Shown: positions 1 through 11,195 of the stretch, piece by piece | Layout: each line of letters opens with the position of its first letter | Position numbering within the stretch: position 1 is the first letter of the stretch | From: Symsagittifera roscoffensis | Lineage: Eukaryota > Xenacoelomorpha > Acoela > Convolutidae | Direction: 5' to 3' | Length of the DNA: 64,000 bases | Assembly (NCBI RefSeq): GCF_963678635.1 | Contig: NC_087065.1 | Location: 30,198,252 to 30,262,251, forward strand | Position numbers and translations under genes: made by a program | The notes under the pieces: model-generated | Told to the model about the DNA's origin: nothing | Seen by the model: the letters and a program-made list of their open reading frames with translations, nothing else | Databases searched by the model: none

Positions 1-104
1 GGCCTCGTACACTGACTTCTTGATTCCCATCAGGCACCATTCCAACCGTACTTGCAACTCGGTCCCAACGCATGGGTATGCCAGACACGCCGCCTTCAGT
101 CTTG

Positions 105-765
105 TCAGACAAAAATGCATTCAGTCTTGTCGAAGTATCTCTGGAGGGCGACCCTCGAAGAGACTTTTAACAGCTGTTCCAGTCCACCTTCATTTGCCTC
201 CGATATAATCACAGTGCCATACTCCTTTTGTTTCAGATTGGAGCTATCCGTTAGCTCTTGTAGATCTTCTTGCATGGCTTTCTTTTCACTCCAAGCCATC
301 AAGTGCCCTCTCGCTGAGTTCCTGGTGTGATCAATATCCTGAATCGTCAGGATTGTCTCTTTGGGATCTGCATGTAGATCATGGAGCCATTTGAGCACTG
401 GCAAACTTGTCAACTCTTGCTCTTGCATCTGCTCCAACTCAGGTTCAATTTCCCTCTCCGGGTCCGAGCAATGTTCGATCCAGTCCTGTTCTGTATCATT
501 GATCAGATCGATCTTCTATGACTCCATTATTTCGTCTACACCCACTATCGAGTCCGCCACGTCGTCCAAAACAATTCTGTCCACGACAAAGTCTTCACCA
601 TGCGAGTTGTATTTCTTTTTGTTCCTTCCCCTCGTGCCCTGGCGTGTCTTCATGGTGAAGGGAAAGTCAGGCTCTACTCCTTTGTCTATTTCGGTCTGCT
701 CTGGGCAGTCCCAGTTCTCTTCAGCAAACGGTAGGGTTTCATCAACCTCTACTCGCTCTGGTTAA
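105..765 (-). pseudogene. Acidic retroelement-associated reading frame, one in-frame stop
   Basis: On the minus strand one frame stays open from about 765 to 105 except for a single TAG near 519. The product is strongly acidic, with a basic patch (TRQGTRGRNKKKY) near residue 38 and an acidic, Leu-rich second half. It lies beyond the 3' tail of the non-LTR element, so it belongs to a different element or gene. The basic TR-x-G-R patch followed by acidic linker resembles inter-domain parts of LTR-retrotransposon polyproteins, but I see no catalytic motif. The frame is much longer than chance would allow in both halves, which supports decayed coding sequence. Function not recognised. Confidence 0.4.
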
Positions 766-865
766 CTCCAGGTAAAATGTAAGATCACAGTTATCCATCC
801 ACCACATTGGGATCAATCCCATCTTTGTTGATGTATAGCAAATCATTTCTCTTCATGTAAAATTG

Positions 866-904
866 CTTCTTCTTCTTCTTCTTCTTCTTCTTCTTCTTCT
901 TCTC
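866..904 (-). repeat. (GAA)n microsatellite tail of the non-LTR element
   Basis: About 13 TTC triplets on the plus strand, read as (GAA)n on the minus strand. It follows the end of the minus-strand non-LTR RT region and a GC-richer 3' UTR-like stretch (905-960). Short microsatellite tails at the 3' end are typical of CR1/L2/RTE-type elements, so I take this as the true 3' end of the element in unit A. No other unit reaches such a tail. Confidence 0.7.
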
Positions 905-3900
905 GCCGTTACGCCCTTCCGGGCTTGGCTGATGTGACGTTACCGTGTATATCCCGTCGATGTCTTGACATATTTGTTTTTCCGATCAATTTGTGCCATA
1001 GTGTACATTGTTCCCTGGGGAGTTGAAATTGTTTTCTTCTTATGGTTCGTTCGCGACGTTTCATCCGTGACAGTTTTTTTCTCGGTAATTTTTCAGGCTT
1101 GTCTTCAACATAGTTTTACGGCACTGGTTACAGGCCACTTTAATTTTCTGCTTTCCACACCTTCTTTCATGATTTGACAGTTGGCTTAAAGCTGCTATTG
1201 CACTTGGGGCATATGAACTTTGTGTCTGTTGACCTGTGGATTGATCATTCAGGTTGGACTCTACCTGCGACCTTCCTGCACAGTCTTCTCTTCTGTATTT
1301 AAAGAAAGTGTCGTACTGGGCCGTCCTCTGTGTCCTGACAGGCGTACTTTCGTTCCTATCAATGAGGCTCATCTTCTCCTCATCCAGTCTTGGATGAAGT
1401 TGACACGTCTCATGATGAATGTTTTCGAGGGTTTACGGTCTCGGGTCAACTGTTCAAGGTTGTTGTCGTCTTCACCGGCCTCGCGAACTACAGTAGGATA
1501 TTGTCCCTACCCTCAACTTGCCTTCTAACGTTTCATCCATCTTCAACTGTCCTAACACGACTTTCTTCATCGTTCTTTCGTTTCCCATTCTCAGAACATG
1601 TTCTACCCTTTCCAGAGTTTGCTTCTCTGTCTTCAGCCTTAAACTGTCGATGCATAATTATCTGCGCACCCCATAGGAGTTGACACCCTCCTGTTGCATT
1701 CTCATTAGAGGGAGGCCCTTTCCGTGCTTCCAGACTGACCGGTAACAATTATCGACCATGCCTTGCATCTTCTTGATGTCTCCTTGTAACCACAGCCTCA
1801 CGCTAATGTCGAAGAGTAATGAAGATTCAACTACAGCCTGCACCACTATTGCTTTTGTCCTTTTGCTCAGGTTTGATAGCCAAAACCACCGCTAAATCTT
1901 GATCCAGGCGTGGTATTCTCTTTGCAGTCTGGCCTTGACGTCCTCTCTTCTTCCGATTCTCGTACCTAGCATTCTTGTTTGCCATGCGGTCTCCGTTCCA
2001 AACTGGATATTTTCTTCTCTTCCTGGGTGACACTTCTCTTCATATTGCCATAGAACTTCTTTTACCACTTCCTTGCCCTGTCTTAGCTCCTCCAGATTGC
2101 CTATTAACGTCGTGTCATCTGCGAACAACCTTTCAATGATGGTGACATCTTTCCGGTTTGAGCTCCTTAGCGCTGTTCGTGTGTTCTGCGGTGGTAGGCT
2201 GCTTCCTTCTACCCAGCTTCACGAGAGGCCACGTTCCACGTTTTTTCTGCGTGCTTCCTGTTCCGTTCCCCTTTTTTTCCCGCATCTGCCATCGCCTGTG
2301 CGTGGTAAACGTTAAACATTAAAGGGCTAGTCGCACTCTTAACCCTCTTGCACGAATCGCTAAGATCCCCTCTTCCCTTATGATCCTGTATGCGTTGAGC
2401 TCATGCAGATCCTGTACTGTCTTTACTGTCTTTTCTGGTACCTGCAACTTCCGGAATAAGGACCAAAGGATGGGTTCACTCACCCTTGGATATGCCTTGA
2501 ATTTATCCAGTTGGGTAGCTCCTAGTCTATTCAAGCTTGGTGCTGTTTTTCTGAAGACTCTCTGTGTCTCCTCTTCGATCCTTATGATCATTTGGGTTGC
2601 GTCTGCTGTAGAACGTCCCTTCCTGAAACCTGACTGGGTTTCTCACAGCACCCCCACTCTCTCGGACCAGTTCCTCAATCTTGTAGCATATATTCTTGCT
2701 ATCACACGGCTGGCTACTGGATGCAAGCTGACCCCCTGTAAGTGTTTCTGTCGTCTTTTTTTTTCATTTTTGAATAGTGGTACTATCCATCCTTCTTTTA
2801 CTATCTCTGGTCACATTTCTGCCGGCTCTCGTAGCGCTCTTGTAAAGCAATTGAACAAGCATTCATTTGCTGAGCTGTCATATTTTTTGCTGCAGTCATT
2901 CTGATACCATCAACTCCAGCTGTGCTGTCCTTAATCTTGACAAATTCGTTCATAAACTTATTCTATGTGAGCTCACTTTCTAGCTCCAGGGCCGCTTCCA
3001 TGAAAGCTTGACCTCACCCTTCCGGTATGCTGGCACATATTTCCTCAATCTCGTTTGCCTCTCTTTCGTAACTTTTCTTAGAAATGCGCTCGGTATTCTT
3101 CGGCGGTAAGGTGTCTTCTTGCTTTGTCTGCGTGTCCTTGATACCAATTCTCCAAAGGGTCTAGTACATTCTCCTGATGTCTCCTGATATCTCAGCCTCT
3201 TCTAACTCACCGACGAATCTCATCCATCTGGCATCTTCCCATTTTTTCTTCTTCTTCTTGATGTCTAATCTGACTTTATTCCTTTCTACCTTGGCCTTGT
3301 CTATTCCTCGTTAGGCCTTGGCGGTCAAATCCTGAATCCTTCGTTGGTATCTTTTTATCGTATCAGAGTTCTCCTCCATCAATGGGTTTAGGCTCGATTT
3401 AGCCTTCTTTCCACAGATTTGCTGCCCACTTGCCTCCATTGCCTTTAGTATTGCCTCGATGTCTTCGCTCCCTTGAAGTCTGCTCTCAACATCTTTGCCG
3501 TACTCTTCGGCTTTCTTTGGTTCGCGTAACCGGTCTCATGCGATTGGCTGTGATCCTTTGCGGGGTTTGGAAGTCTCTATGGCTTGGATCCGGAGTCTCA
3601 TGGCCTTTTGAAGATCCGACACCCTCTCTGTCCTCGCTGTCCATGTGCTTTTCACGCTTTTTCGGTCTTTGACCCGTTTAATGAATCCATCTATTTCATG
3701 CCACGTCCCTGTCTCTGTCCCGGTGGCTGGTGTCCCCTATAGAGGAATCGAAGTCACCCCCTAGTATGAGGGTAGTTCTCTCTTTCTTTGTTCTTGCGCA
3801 TGTTTCTAACTCTTCTCTGTAAGCCTTGAACTCCATCTACTCACCGCACCAGATCGGTTGGTAAGTTGCCACGAGCCTTAACTGGTCGTTTTCTACGGCG

Positions 3901-4189
3901 GTGCTCCTGGTTCCGATCTCTTTCCGACACCCTTGAGTTTTCCAATTAACTGCCCACCAAAGGAAAATGCCGCTCTTTTTCCATGGACTAATACCCCATA
4001 TATTTCTTTGAATTTTATCCATTGCATTGCTGCTCTTTCCTCGTTGAGTTCTGAGAAGAGAACGATTTCCGCTTTGCTTTTTGCTATAACTTTCATTATG
4101 TCAGCCAAAGGAATTCTTTTGGGAAAGAACACTCTGGCCCTTTGTATATTCCACGTCCATATTACTGTGTCAGAGGCTTTCCCCGCCAC
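905..4189 (-). pseudogene. Non-LTR retrotransposon endonuclease-reverse transcriptase (ORF2), broken
   Basis: This is the enzyme part of an endonuclease-type non-LTR retrotransposon, which nicks target DNA and primes reverse transcription there. Seen from the 5' side: an EEP/AP-like endonuclease start (WTWNIQ near 4155, then LFSELNE), a GGDFDSSIG motif at 3734-3760 matching the EEP GDFN signature, an RT entry motif STAGVDGI at about 2903-2926, SGFRKGRSTAD near 2620-2650, and the catalytic FADDTTLIG at 2099-2128. A C-terminal Cys-rich stretch (CGKQKIKVACNQC) lies at 1061-1372. Many stops and frameshifts separate these blocks, so it is inactive. The Cys-rich tail after RT is usual for several non-LTR clades. 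The clade (CR1/L2-like or other) is not fixed by eye. Confidence 0.8.
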
Positions 4190-4265
4190 TTTCGCTCGCT
4201 CTTCCCATTTGGCATTCTTTATGTCTTTGCGTCGCGTTCTTCTTCTTTCCCTCTGCTACCGTCTT

Positions 4266-4469
4266 TTATCTCCCGTCTGGGGGCCTGGTGGTTGCAGAGG
4301 CCTGGGTTCCGGTGGCTGCCGAGGTTTGCAATTCTATACAACATGGCCCCTTAAAGTCCTTGCTCCACCGCCCGTTTTCCCCCAGTTCGGTGCAGTTCCA
4401 ATGGATCCATTGCTTGCAACTATCGCATTTCACTGACCACTCGGATCTCCCTAATATCGTCCTTTGCAT
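4266..4469 (-). pseudogene. PHD-finger segment of retroelement ORF2, unit A
   Basis: A C4HC3-like stretch with C-D-S-C-K-Q-W-I-H-W-N-C is plain in the first half of this frame; the Trp-Ile-His-Trp core is the classic PHD signature. PHD fingers bind histone H3 tails and are known near the N-terminus of some CR1-like retrotransposon proteins, just before the endonuclease, as here. The start is the first ATG (4469) in the ORF2 frame after the ORF1/ORF2 overlap. This copy has lost three bases around the overlap compared with units B and C, so ORF1 runs 4 codons longer and does not form the stop-start junction. Confidence 0.75.
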
Positions 4470-5131
4470 CCTCTACCCGCCCATGATCCCGGGTTTGTCT
4501 CCACGTCGCTGCTCAGACTGTTTGTCACCATCGCCGAGACATGTCGTACGTCACCTTTTTTGTCTGGTTTTGGCTTTGGTCGGCAACTCCGCAGTCGGTG
4601 TACAAAGAAGGGTAGGGCCCGACAGTATTGCCTAAGCTCCCGCTGTCGGGCCCTATTCCCCCCGTTTTGGTGCTCCCTTTTGCTTTCCTCTCTTTTGCCC
4701 GCTTGAAAAAAGGAGCCCATGCAAAAGCTGTAAAAATGCATTAGGATCTTGTAGCTGTCTTCTTCCAAGTCATCTTTGTCGGATGCTCCGTTTTCTATAC
4801 ATCTCTTTAATTTACTCGTCAACCTATCGTTTCGCTCAGCCCTTAAAAGATCTGATAGTCGGTACCTGGCTTTCAGATATGTCTTCATCACATTAAGCTG
4901 TCCGCTTATTAACTCCGGAGCATGATAATCATCCATCAATTACCATATCTTTTTCAAAGGTGCTGCTTCTTGCTCTAAGGGTTCCAGATTGGTAGCACCT
5001 GGAAGTAATCTAGTCGGAAGTTTCGACACTGCTATCAACTCGAGTTCATCTGTAGCATTATCGACTACAGTGCCCTCCTCATCGGAGGTATATCTGTCCC
5101 TGTCTGGGTCTTGATGCATCTCTCTATCCAA
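4451..5131 (-). pseudogene. Retroelement ORF1 with C-terminal 2A-like motif, unit A
   Basis: Two adjoining frames (5131-4940 and 4939-4451) encode an acidic N-terminal part with a repeated Asp/Glu/Thr-rich stretch, then a helix-rich basic middle (residues KARYRLSDLLRAERNDRL) and a short C-terminal segment ending in DVETNPGS at 4484-4507. The last part resembles the 2A oligopeptide (D-V/I-E-x-N-P-G-P) known from APE-type non-LTR elements, but has Ser in place of the final Pro and Ser before Asp in place of Gly/His. It is probably the ORF1 or linker protein of the non-LTR half. A frame break at 4939/4940 separates the two parts; unit D keeps them joined. Confidence 0.6.
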
Positions 5132-5151
5132 CCCGCGCTATTTCCATTCTA

Positions 5152-5895
5152 CTAACGAGGAATGAATCGCAATATCCGACTCGTCGGATTTGGAGGTAGT
5201 CTCCTACACATTCTCCCAGGACTGAGGCTTCGAGTCATCGCTCGAGCTGATGGAACCTGAACTGTCGCCATCTGATTCGTATATGAGTTTCTCGACTCCC
5301 CGGGCAAAACTCTGTCCCTCAGTCGCCCTGACATGGACTCACCGGACAAGTCATCCTGACCGGGCCCGAAGGTGAATGACTCCCCGGACAAAGTTTCATC
5401 TCCGGATGAACAGTCCGAAGACGGCTCGTACTTTTCCTTCGCATCAGTGAACTGAACCCTTTTTGTCGCGCTGGAGTTTAATTTAACACTGACATCTTGA
5501 GCGGTTTCAGTAGTGGTTGTTTGTTGACGTTCCACATACGAAGTCCTCAAAGGGACATCTTTCGTTATCGAGTTCACTAGCTGGTTCACTTTCCCGTTCA
5601 ATCCCGTTCAACGTCTCGACTCCGGATGGCTACCGGTCTTTAAACGTCTTTTGGGTGATGGTCAGCCTCTGCATGGTTTCCATTCATTCTTGATCTTGCC
5701 TTTCGACTTCTCTATCCAGCCGATCACGGAGTCTTTGCATGACACCCGGTGCTACGTTCACCTTCTTATTCAGCAGCATTGTGCTGTTGATGCCTAGCCT
5801 GGTGAGTTCTTAATGCACCAGGTTGGAGCGAACCAACAAATCAAACAGAACCGGATCACCCTTTGCCAACACTTTTATCTCCGCGGCCGTTTCCA
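5152..5895 (-). pseudogene. Pol tail / ORF1 upstream region, unit A
   Basis: The frame 5601-5152 encodes a Ser/Asp/Gly-rich, low-complexity protein with repeated SGES and LSGES segments; 5895-5602 continues upstream in broken frames that match the region after RNase H in unit C. No catalytic motif is visible. The segment follows RNase H in unit C and precedes ORF1 in units A, C and D, so it links the Ty3-type half to the non-LTR half. At about 5895 the sequence jumps straight to Gag-side sequence, showing a deletion of protease, RT and RNase H in this unit. Confidence 0.5.
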
Positions 5896-6107
5896 CGTAT
5901 CCAGATGTACCGGGCTGATTTCTGATGGCTCACTTACGTTCTTCACCACCTGATGACCCGCGAGCAATATGATTGACCTTTTTCCCCTCTCTCGACATTT
6001 CGAAGGTCTTCCCTGAAATGACATTTAGTTTCAAACCCCGTTTCTTGGAATCCTGTAGTCCTCTTCTTTCACTGTCTTCTCTAGAATATCAAGCTTCTCA
6101 CGCAACT

Positions 6108-6829
6108 CTATACTCTCCAGTTAAGACCTAACCCATAATGTTCTACTTCTTTCGTAGCCAATTCTTGCTGATCAATTCGTAGTGCGGTCCGAGCCGCTAG
6201 GCCATAATCAACGTAGAGCGCACAAGTTGACTCAGCCTCCAGGCTCGAGGCATTTGTGTCATCTGGCAAGGTCTTCACTTTCTCAGTCGTGAGTGTGCCT
6301 TGTGTCAGTTTTTTCTTCCGTGACTCAGCTTCGTTCATTAGGCGTGCTCGACTAGCCTTGACTCCTGAAAGCTTCTCCTGAGAGCAGTCAGATTTGAAAT
6401 GTCCTTCCAGATTACAAAAGAAATACCTCGGTACATACTTCATGATGAGCCTCACACGTGTTCTTCGTGGTCCTCGTCGGTTGCATCAACATCGTCAAGA
6501 AAGTAAACAATCGCTTTCATGTTTTGTTTATAAGTTGAACATGTTGAAACTTGATGGTACAGCGAACCACAATTGGCGTATTACCTCCCCCTATACATGT
6601 CATCACGAGACTTATACCAACCAGAAATCGTGTCAGTCTTCATCCCACTGTAGTTGCCGTAATTTCTATAGCGATTTTGCGTCCTCGGTTTCATGAGTAA
6701 GTATTCACGCGATATCATGCGTAAGTCATCGGGCATGGATACAGAGTCCGCTGACAAGGTAAAGTGTGTGGCCAACATGATTTCAAGTTCACCCTTTACT
6801 CCGTCCATGAACTTCGAGGCTATGGCCAT
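6108..6829 (-). pseudogene. Gag central region and zinc knuckle, unit A
   Basis: The frame at 6829-6581 encodes a Gag segment (MAIASKFMDG start, Tyr/Arg/Gly-rich end), and 6455-6108 carries a CCHC zinc knuckle (C-F-F-C-N-L-E-G-H-F-K-S-D-C) followed by a charged Lys/Arg/Glu stretch. A single zinc knuckle after a basic linker is typical of LTR-retrotransposon Gag nucleocapsid, which binds element RNA. The two frames are offset, so the protein is broken. Units B and D carry the same block. Confidence 0.7.
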
Positions 6830-6880
6830 AATCGCTTTGAGATTCTCTCGTCAGGATTACTCCTCCTTCTGAGCCATTTG

Positions 6881-7440
6881 AGGTCGTCCAAAAACTTGTC
6901 CATCGACCAATCATCTCTTTGGCGCCTCTTCTCAAACTTCACCATGGCCTGATACCCCTATAAACCCGAGTCAAAAAAATTCAGCAAGATGTCAATGATT
7001 TTGCGAGCGCTCTCTCGTTCATTCGTTCTCTTCGTCATTACACAGCCGTGACTTCCAAATTGCTTGTCAGTGCGCTCAAATCGTGTTTCTTGGATAGGTT
7101 CTCTTCTTCAAAATTTAACTTCATCACCTCTATCCAGATATTGATACAACCATCTGACTCGAGGTCGTCCAAAAACTTGTCCATCGACCAATCTTCTCTT
7201 TGGCGCCTCTTCTCAAACTTCACCATGGTCTGATACCCCTATAAATCCGAGTCGAAACAATTCAGCAAGATGTCAACGATTTTGCGAGCGCTCTCTCGGT
7301 CATTCGTTCTCTTCGTCATTGCACAGCCGTGACTTCCAAGTTGCTTGTCAGTGCGCTCAAATCGTGTTTCTTGGATAGGTTCTCTTCTTCAAAGGTTAAT
7401 TTCATCATCTCTATCCAGATTTTTATACAACCATCTGACT
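6881..7440 (-). repeat. 280-bp tandem duplication inside Gag, unit A
   Basis: Bases 6881-7160 are repeated at 7161-7440 with only a few changes, beginning in both copies at GAGGTCGTCCAAAAACTTG. The repeated part encodes the Gag segment with the motif FEKRRQR-DWSMDKFLDDLE. Unit D has a single copy, so the duplication arose in unit A. Confidence 0.85.
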
Positions 7441-7444
7441 CGTC

Positions 7445-7896
7445 CTAGTACGACTTCGGCTTCTTCGGTTTTCTTCGTGACATCTCTCCTCTCTCAGCAG
7501 TCCTCGAGGATTTAGAAATGAACGTTTCAAGAGATCTGTTCAATGGTTCAAACATTGAGGCGTACATCCTAATGTTATGCGAACTGTTCGATAGTTCAAA
7601 AATCGAGGCGTATATCGTAATGTGGCATCCGCTTCTGGCGTGACTGGGTCCGTCCAACATGCTCTCGACGGGGCTGCCCTCAGTCTCCTTGTGGTTAGAC
7701 TCAAAACTCGCTCTCGATCTCGTGGGAGCCTCCTGCTATGACCTTCACTCGTTGCTTCACAAGCGAAAACGTCGGAGATGCTGCTGATCGGAGATTGGCT
7801 AGGCCGCGACTTAAACCTCCGCGTGCTTCCCCTGCTCAGCCTGGGAATCTTAGTTGTTACTCCTAACAAGTCTCTCCGTTGCATATTTCGTGACAA
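7445..7896 (-). pseudogene. Gag N-terminal region, unit A
   Basis: Two overlapping minus-strand frames (7896-7540 and 7660-7445) match the same pair of frames in unit D (37313-36945 and 37065-36850). The products are Arg/Ser-rich in the first frame and contain a short repeated motif (YASMFE-L, YASIFE-L) in the second. Which frame is the true Gag start is unclear; an ATG opens the second at 7660, while the longer frame has its first ATG at 7884. No known domain recognised. Confidence 0.45.
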
Positions 7897-8137
7897 GCGA
7901 GGTCCTCATATTTTAAGGATCTCGCTGATGATAATGCAGAACGAGTAACAAAAATTAGAATTTTTAGAAAAATAGCTTAAGCCTGCTTGTTCAACTTTCT
8001 TCTATATCAAAAATATCCTTTTAATATCTTACAGATGCTATTAGTGACTCGGCAAACGTTAAACACATGGTGAGCCTAGTTTTAAGTTATTACTAACTCC
8101 ACTCAAATACCCAGTGAAATAGTATCAAAAAAATCTT
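7897..8137 (-). other. 5' leader remnant, unit A
   Basis: Non-coding stretch upstream of Gag that matches 37314-37555 in unit D almost base for base and stops at 8137, where it meets unit B's endonuclease fragment. The match ends at TCTTAAGATAT in both, so this is the breakpoint. Confidence 0.65.
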
Positions 8138-8408
8138 AAGATATACACCCTTGAGTTTTCCAATTAGCTGCCCACCAAAGGACAATGCCGCTCTTTTTTC
8201 CATGGACTAATACCCCATATAATTCTTTGAATTTTATCCATTGCATTGCTGCTGTTTCCTCGTTGAGTTCTGAGAAGAGAACAATTTCCGCTTTGCTTTT
8301 TGCTATAACTTTCCTTATGTCAGCCAAAGGAATTCTTTTGGGAAAGAACACTCTGACCCTTTGTATATTCCACGTCCATATTACTGTGTCAGAGGCTTTC
8401 CCCGCCAC
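8136..8408 (-). pseudogene. Truncated EEP endonuclease, unit B
   Basis: Encodes the N-terminal half of the retroelement endonuclease (WTWNIQ..., LFSELNE, then LVHGKK), nearly identical to unit A. The frame ends at 8136, before the GDFN motif, because the unit is cut here and joined to unit A's leader. Catalysis is impossible without the missing C-terminal half. Confidence 0.75.
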
Positions 8409-8474
8409 TTTCGCTCGCTCTTCCCATTTGGCATTCTTTATGTCTTTGCGTCGCGTTCTTCTTCTTTCCCTCTG

Positions 8475-9360
8475 CTACCGTCTTTTATCTCCCGTCAGGG
8501 GCCTGGTGGTTGCAGAGGCCTGGGTTCCGGTGGCTGCCGAGGTTTGCCCTTCTATACAACATGGCCCCTTATAGTCCTTGCTCCACCGCCCGTTTTCCCC
8601 CAGTTCGGTGCAGTTCCAATGGATCCATTGCTTGCAACTATCGCATTTCACTGACCACTCGGATCTCCCTATTGTTGTCATTTGCATCCTCCTGTACCCG
8701 CACATGATCCCGGGTTTGTCTCCACGTCGCTGCTCAGACTGTTTGTCACCATCGCCGAGACATGTCGTACGTCACCTTTTTTGTCTGGTTTTGGCTTTGG
8801 TCGGCAACTCCGCAGTCGGTGTACAAAGAAGGGTAGGGCCCGACAGTATTGCCTAAGCTCCTGCTGTCGGGCCCTATTCCCCCCGTTTTGGTGCTCCCTT
8901 TTGCTTTCCTCTCTTTTGCCCGCTTGAAAAAAGGAGCCCATGCAAAAGCTGTAAAAATGCATTAGGATCTTGTAGCTGTCTTCTTCCAAGTCATCTTTGT
9001 CGGATGCTCCGTTTTCTATACATCTCTTTCGTTACATCTCTAGCCCTTAAAAGATCTGATAGTCGGTACCTGGCTTTCAGATATGTCTTCATCACATTAA
9101 GCTGTCCGCTTATTAACTCCGGAGCATGATAATCATCCATCAATTACCATATCTTTTTCAAAGGTGCTGCTTCTTGCTCTAAGGGTTCCAGATTGGTAGC
9201 ACCTGGAAGTAATCTAGTCGGAAGTTTCGACACTGCTATCAACTCGAGTTCATCTGTAGCATTATCGACTACAGTGCCCTCCTCATCGGAGGCATATCTG
9301 TCCCTGGCTGGGTCTTAATGCATCTCTCTATCCAACCCGCGCTATTTCCATTCTACTAAC
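8475..9360 (-). pseudogene. ORF1 with 2A-like end, overlapping PHD-finger ORF2 start, unit B
   Basis: ORF1 remnants run from about 9330 to 8678 and end in DVETNPGS (8705-8728) plus eight residues. The next frame starts with ATG inside the NPGS codons (8705) and encodes the PHD finger (CDSCKQWIHWNC) to 8475. ORF1's TGA overlaps a further in-frame ATG of ORF2 as ATGA. A frameshift near 9025, where about 20 bases differ from units A and D, breaks ORF1. Confidence 0.65.
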
Positions 9361-10314
9361 GAGGAATGTTCTCGTTTGCGTTTGATGTTCTCAAAAGAGA
9401 CTTGAGCATCGTCAGCCCAGCTGAATTCCTTGCCCTGATTCCTCATGAATTGTTGTATAGGGTATATCATATCAGCATACCCTTTGATAAACTCTCGGTA
9501 GTTTTTAGCAAATCCGAGAAAGCTCATCAACTCTGTGTCGGTCTTCAATGCCTTCCAGATGAGCACTGCTTCAACTGCTTCAGGATGTGGTCTGACTCCG
9601 TGTTTGTCCCCAAGGCGACCCAGATACTTGGTTGAGATCCTTAGGATCTCACATTTGGAGGATTTGCATTTCAGGCCGGCCTGTTTCATGCAAGCAAAGA
9701 CTTTATCCAGTCTCTCTATGTGGTCTTTTAGGGTTGAATTTGCAATCTCAGCGTCATCAACGTAACACAAAATGAGATTCCGTAATTTTTACTCAAGTTT
9801 TTGAGTGCTTGGGCTATCAAAAGTAGCCGTCTCATTGCATAGTCCAAACGGCATCCTTTTCCACTGAAACAGTCCCAGCTCACACGCGAAGCCTGTTTTC
9901 TCTCGATCCTGTTTTCTTTGGAGCAATTGCCCGAACGCAGAGCCCAAATCCAACGTCGTGAACAATTTGGCAACTCCCATTTTGGAGAGAATTTCATCAA
10001 TGCGGGGATCGGATAGGCGTCTTTTATCGTTACTGCGCTCAAGTAACGGAAATCACAGCAAAACCTAAGTTGACCCTTTTTTTTTGCCATGATTACTCCA
10101 CAGGCCCACGGGGACTTCTATGGTTCAATCATGTTATATTCCAATAAAATCTCAATATCTTTCCTACATACTTCTGCTTTGTGGGGTCAACCTCCAAGCT
10201 CCTTCCCTGTGAGGTACCGAACCATCTTCTACCTGTATCATATGTTCTACAAAATTTGCGGCGACCTATGACAGCCCTGTGTTTAGAAAAAACGTCCGCG
10301 TTTCGATTCACCAA
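9342..10314 (-). pseudogene. Ty3-type reverse transcriptase, unit B
   Basis: Fragments of a Ty3/Gypsy RT in three frames: the N-terminal VFSKHRAVIG block (10314-10129), the CDFRYLSAVTIKDAYPIP block (10090-9990), FACELGLFQWKRMPFGLCN (9850-9900) and the catalytic YVDD with a following KYLGRLGDKHGV and GFAKNYREFIKGYADMIYP block (9770-9342). Order and spacing match the family, in which YxDD is the polymerase active site. A one-base indel at the YVDD region and others break it. It ends near 9360 at the join to ORF1, with RNase H deleted. Confidence 0.8.
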
Positions 10315-10434
10315 TGCTCTATGTAATTCGTTTCTTATCCGATATTTTGCTTTTACTGCACTATCTCAGGTAGGACTGGTTTTATTCTATTTTGTTTTTG
10401 ATGGTCTCTCACAAAAATTTGAACAACGAGACAG

Positions 10435-11058
10435 CTAATCGTCCGTTTCTGATTTCATTGAAAACAATTTCTTAAAAGACTTCAATTCATTCATTCTCTT
10501 CAAAAAACATCCTTGGTTGGCATGTAATGGACACTCAGATACTTTAAATTTCTTGAAATTCAGAGAACTCTGATACTCTATATTTAGAAGCAAGGCATAG
10601 CCAAGCTTCTGTACTCGCTGTATCGTCACCGCTTTTTTCTGTGTGTTCAACAACACACTGACACAAAGTCCGTTCTGAGTGAGTGAGAAGCTTCTTCCTA
10701 AAATAGCTGAGCTCTTTCTATTTGGGTTTCTCCAGTTCAGACCTAACCCATAATGTTCTACTTCTTTCGTAGCCAATTCTTGCTGATCAATTCGTAGTGC
10801 GGTCCGAGCCGCTAGGCCATAATCAACGTAGAGCGCACAAGTTGAATCAGCCTCCAGGCTCGAGGCATTTGCGTCATCTGGCAAGGTCTTCACTTTCTCA
10901 GTCGTGAATGTGCCTTGTGTCAGTTTTTTCTTCCGTGACTCAGCTTCGTTCATTAGGCGGGCTCGACTAGCCTTGACTCCTGAAAGCTCCTCCTGAATGC
11001 AGTCAGATTTGAGATGTCTTTCCAGATTACAAAAGAAACATCTCGGCACATACTTCAT
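10435..11058 (-). pseudogene. Gag zinc knuckle fused in frame to protease-RT linker, unit B
   Basis: A 207-residue open frame from the true ATG at 11058. It starts with the Gag CCHC knuckle (CFFCNLERHLKSDC), keeps the charged Gag tail, then at about position 10734 passes directly into sequence that in unit D lies after the protease (NPNRKSSAILG...). The deletion removed the whole protease, yet kept the frame open. In unit D the same Gag frame ends in a stop a few codons later. This is probably a chance in-frame deletion. Confidence 0.7.
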
Positions 11059-11195
11059 TATGAGCCTCTCACGTGTTCTTCGTGGTCCTCGTCGGTTGCA
11101 TCAACATCGTCAAGAAAGTAACCAATCGCTTCCAAGTTTTGTTTATGAGTGGAACATGTTGAAACTTGATGGTCCAGCGAACCACAATTGGTGCA

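Larger units (their letters stand above)
866..8137 (-). mobile_element. Composite retroelement unit A
   Basis: First and only 3'-complete unit of a four-unit head-to-tail array. Read on the minus strand from 8137: leader remnant, Gag (7896-6108), a large deletion that removes protease, RT and RNase H (junction near 5895), the Pol tail and ORF1 (5895-4451), PHD finger, endonuclease, non-LTR RT, 3' UTR and (GAA)n tail. The order matches units B to D where they overlap. Its 5' end is cut at 8137, where unit B's endonuclease fragment starts abruptly. All frames are broken. Confidence 0.75.

Noticed and set aside
4484-4507. Active 2A peptide
   Set aside because: The final Pro is Ser in every unit, and the NPG-P pair is needed for the known reaction; called 2A-like only.
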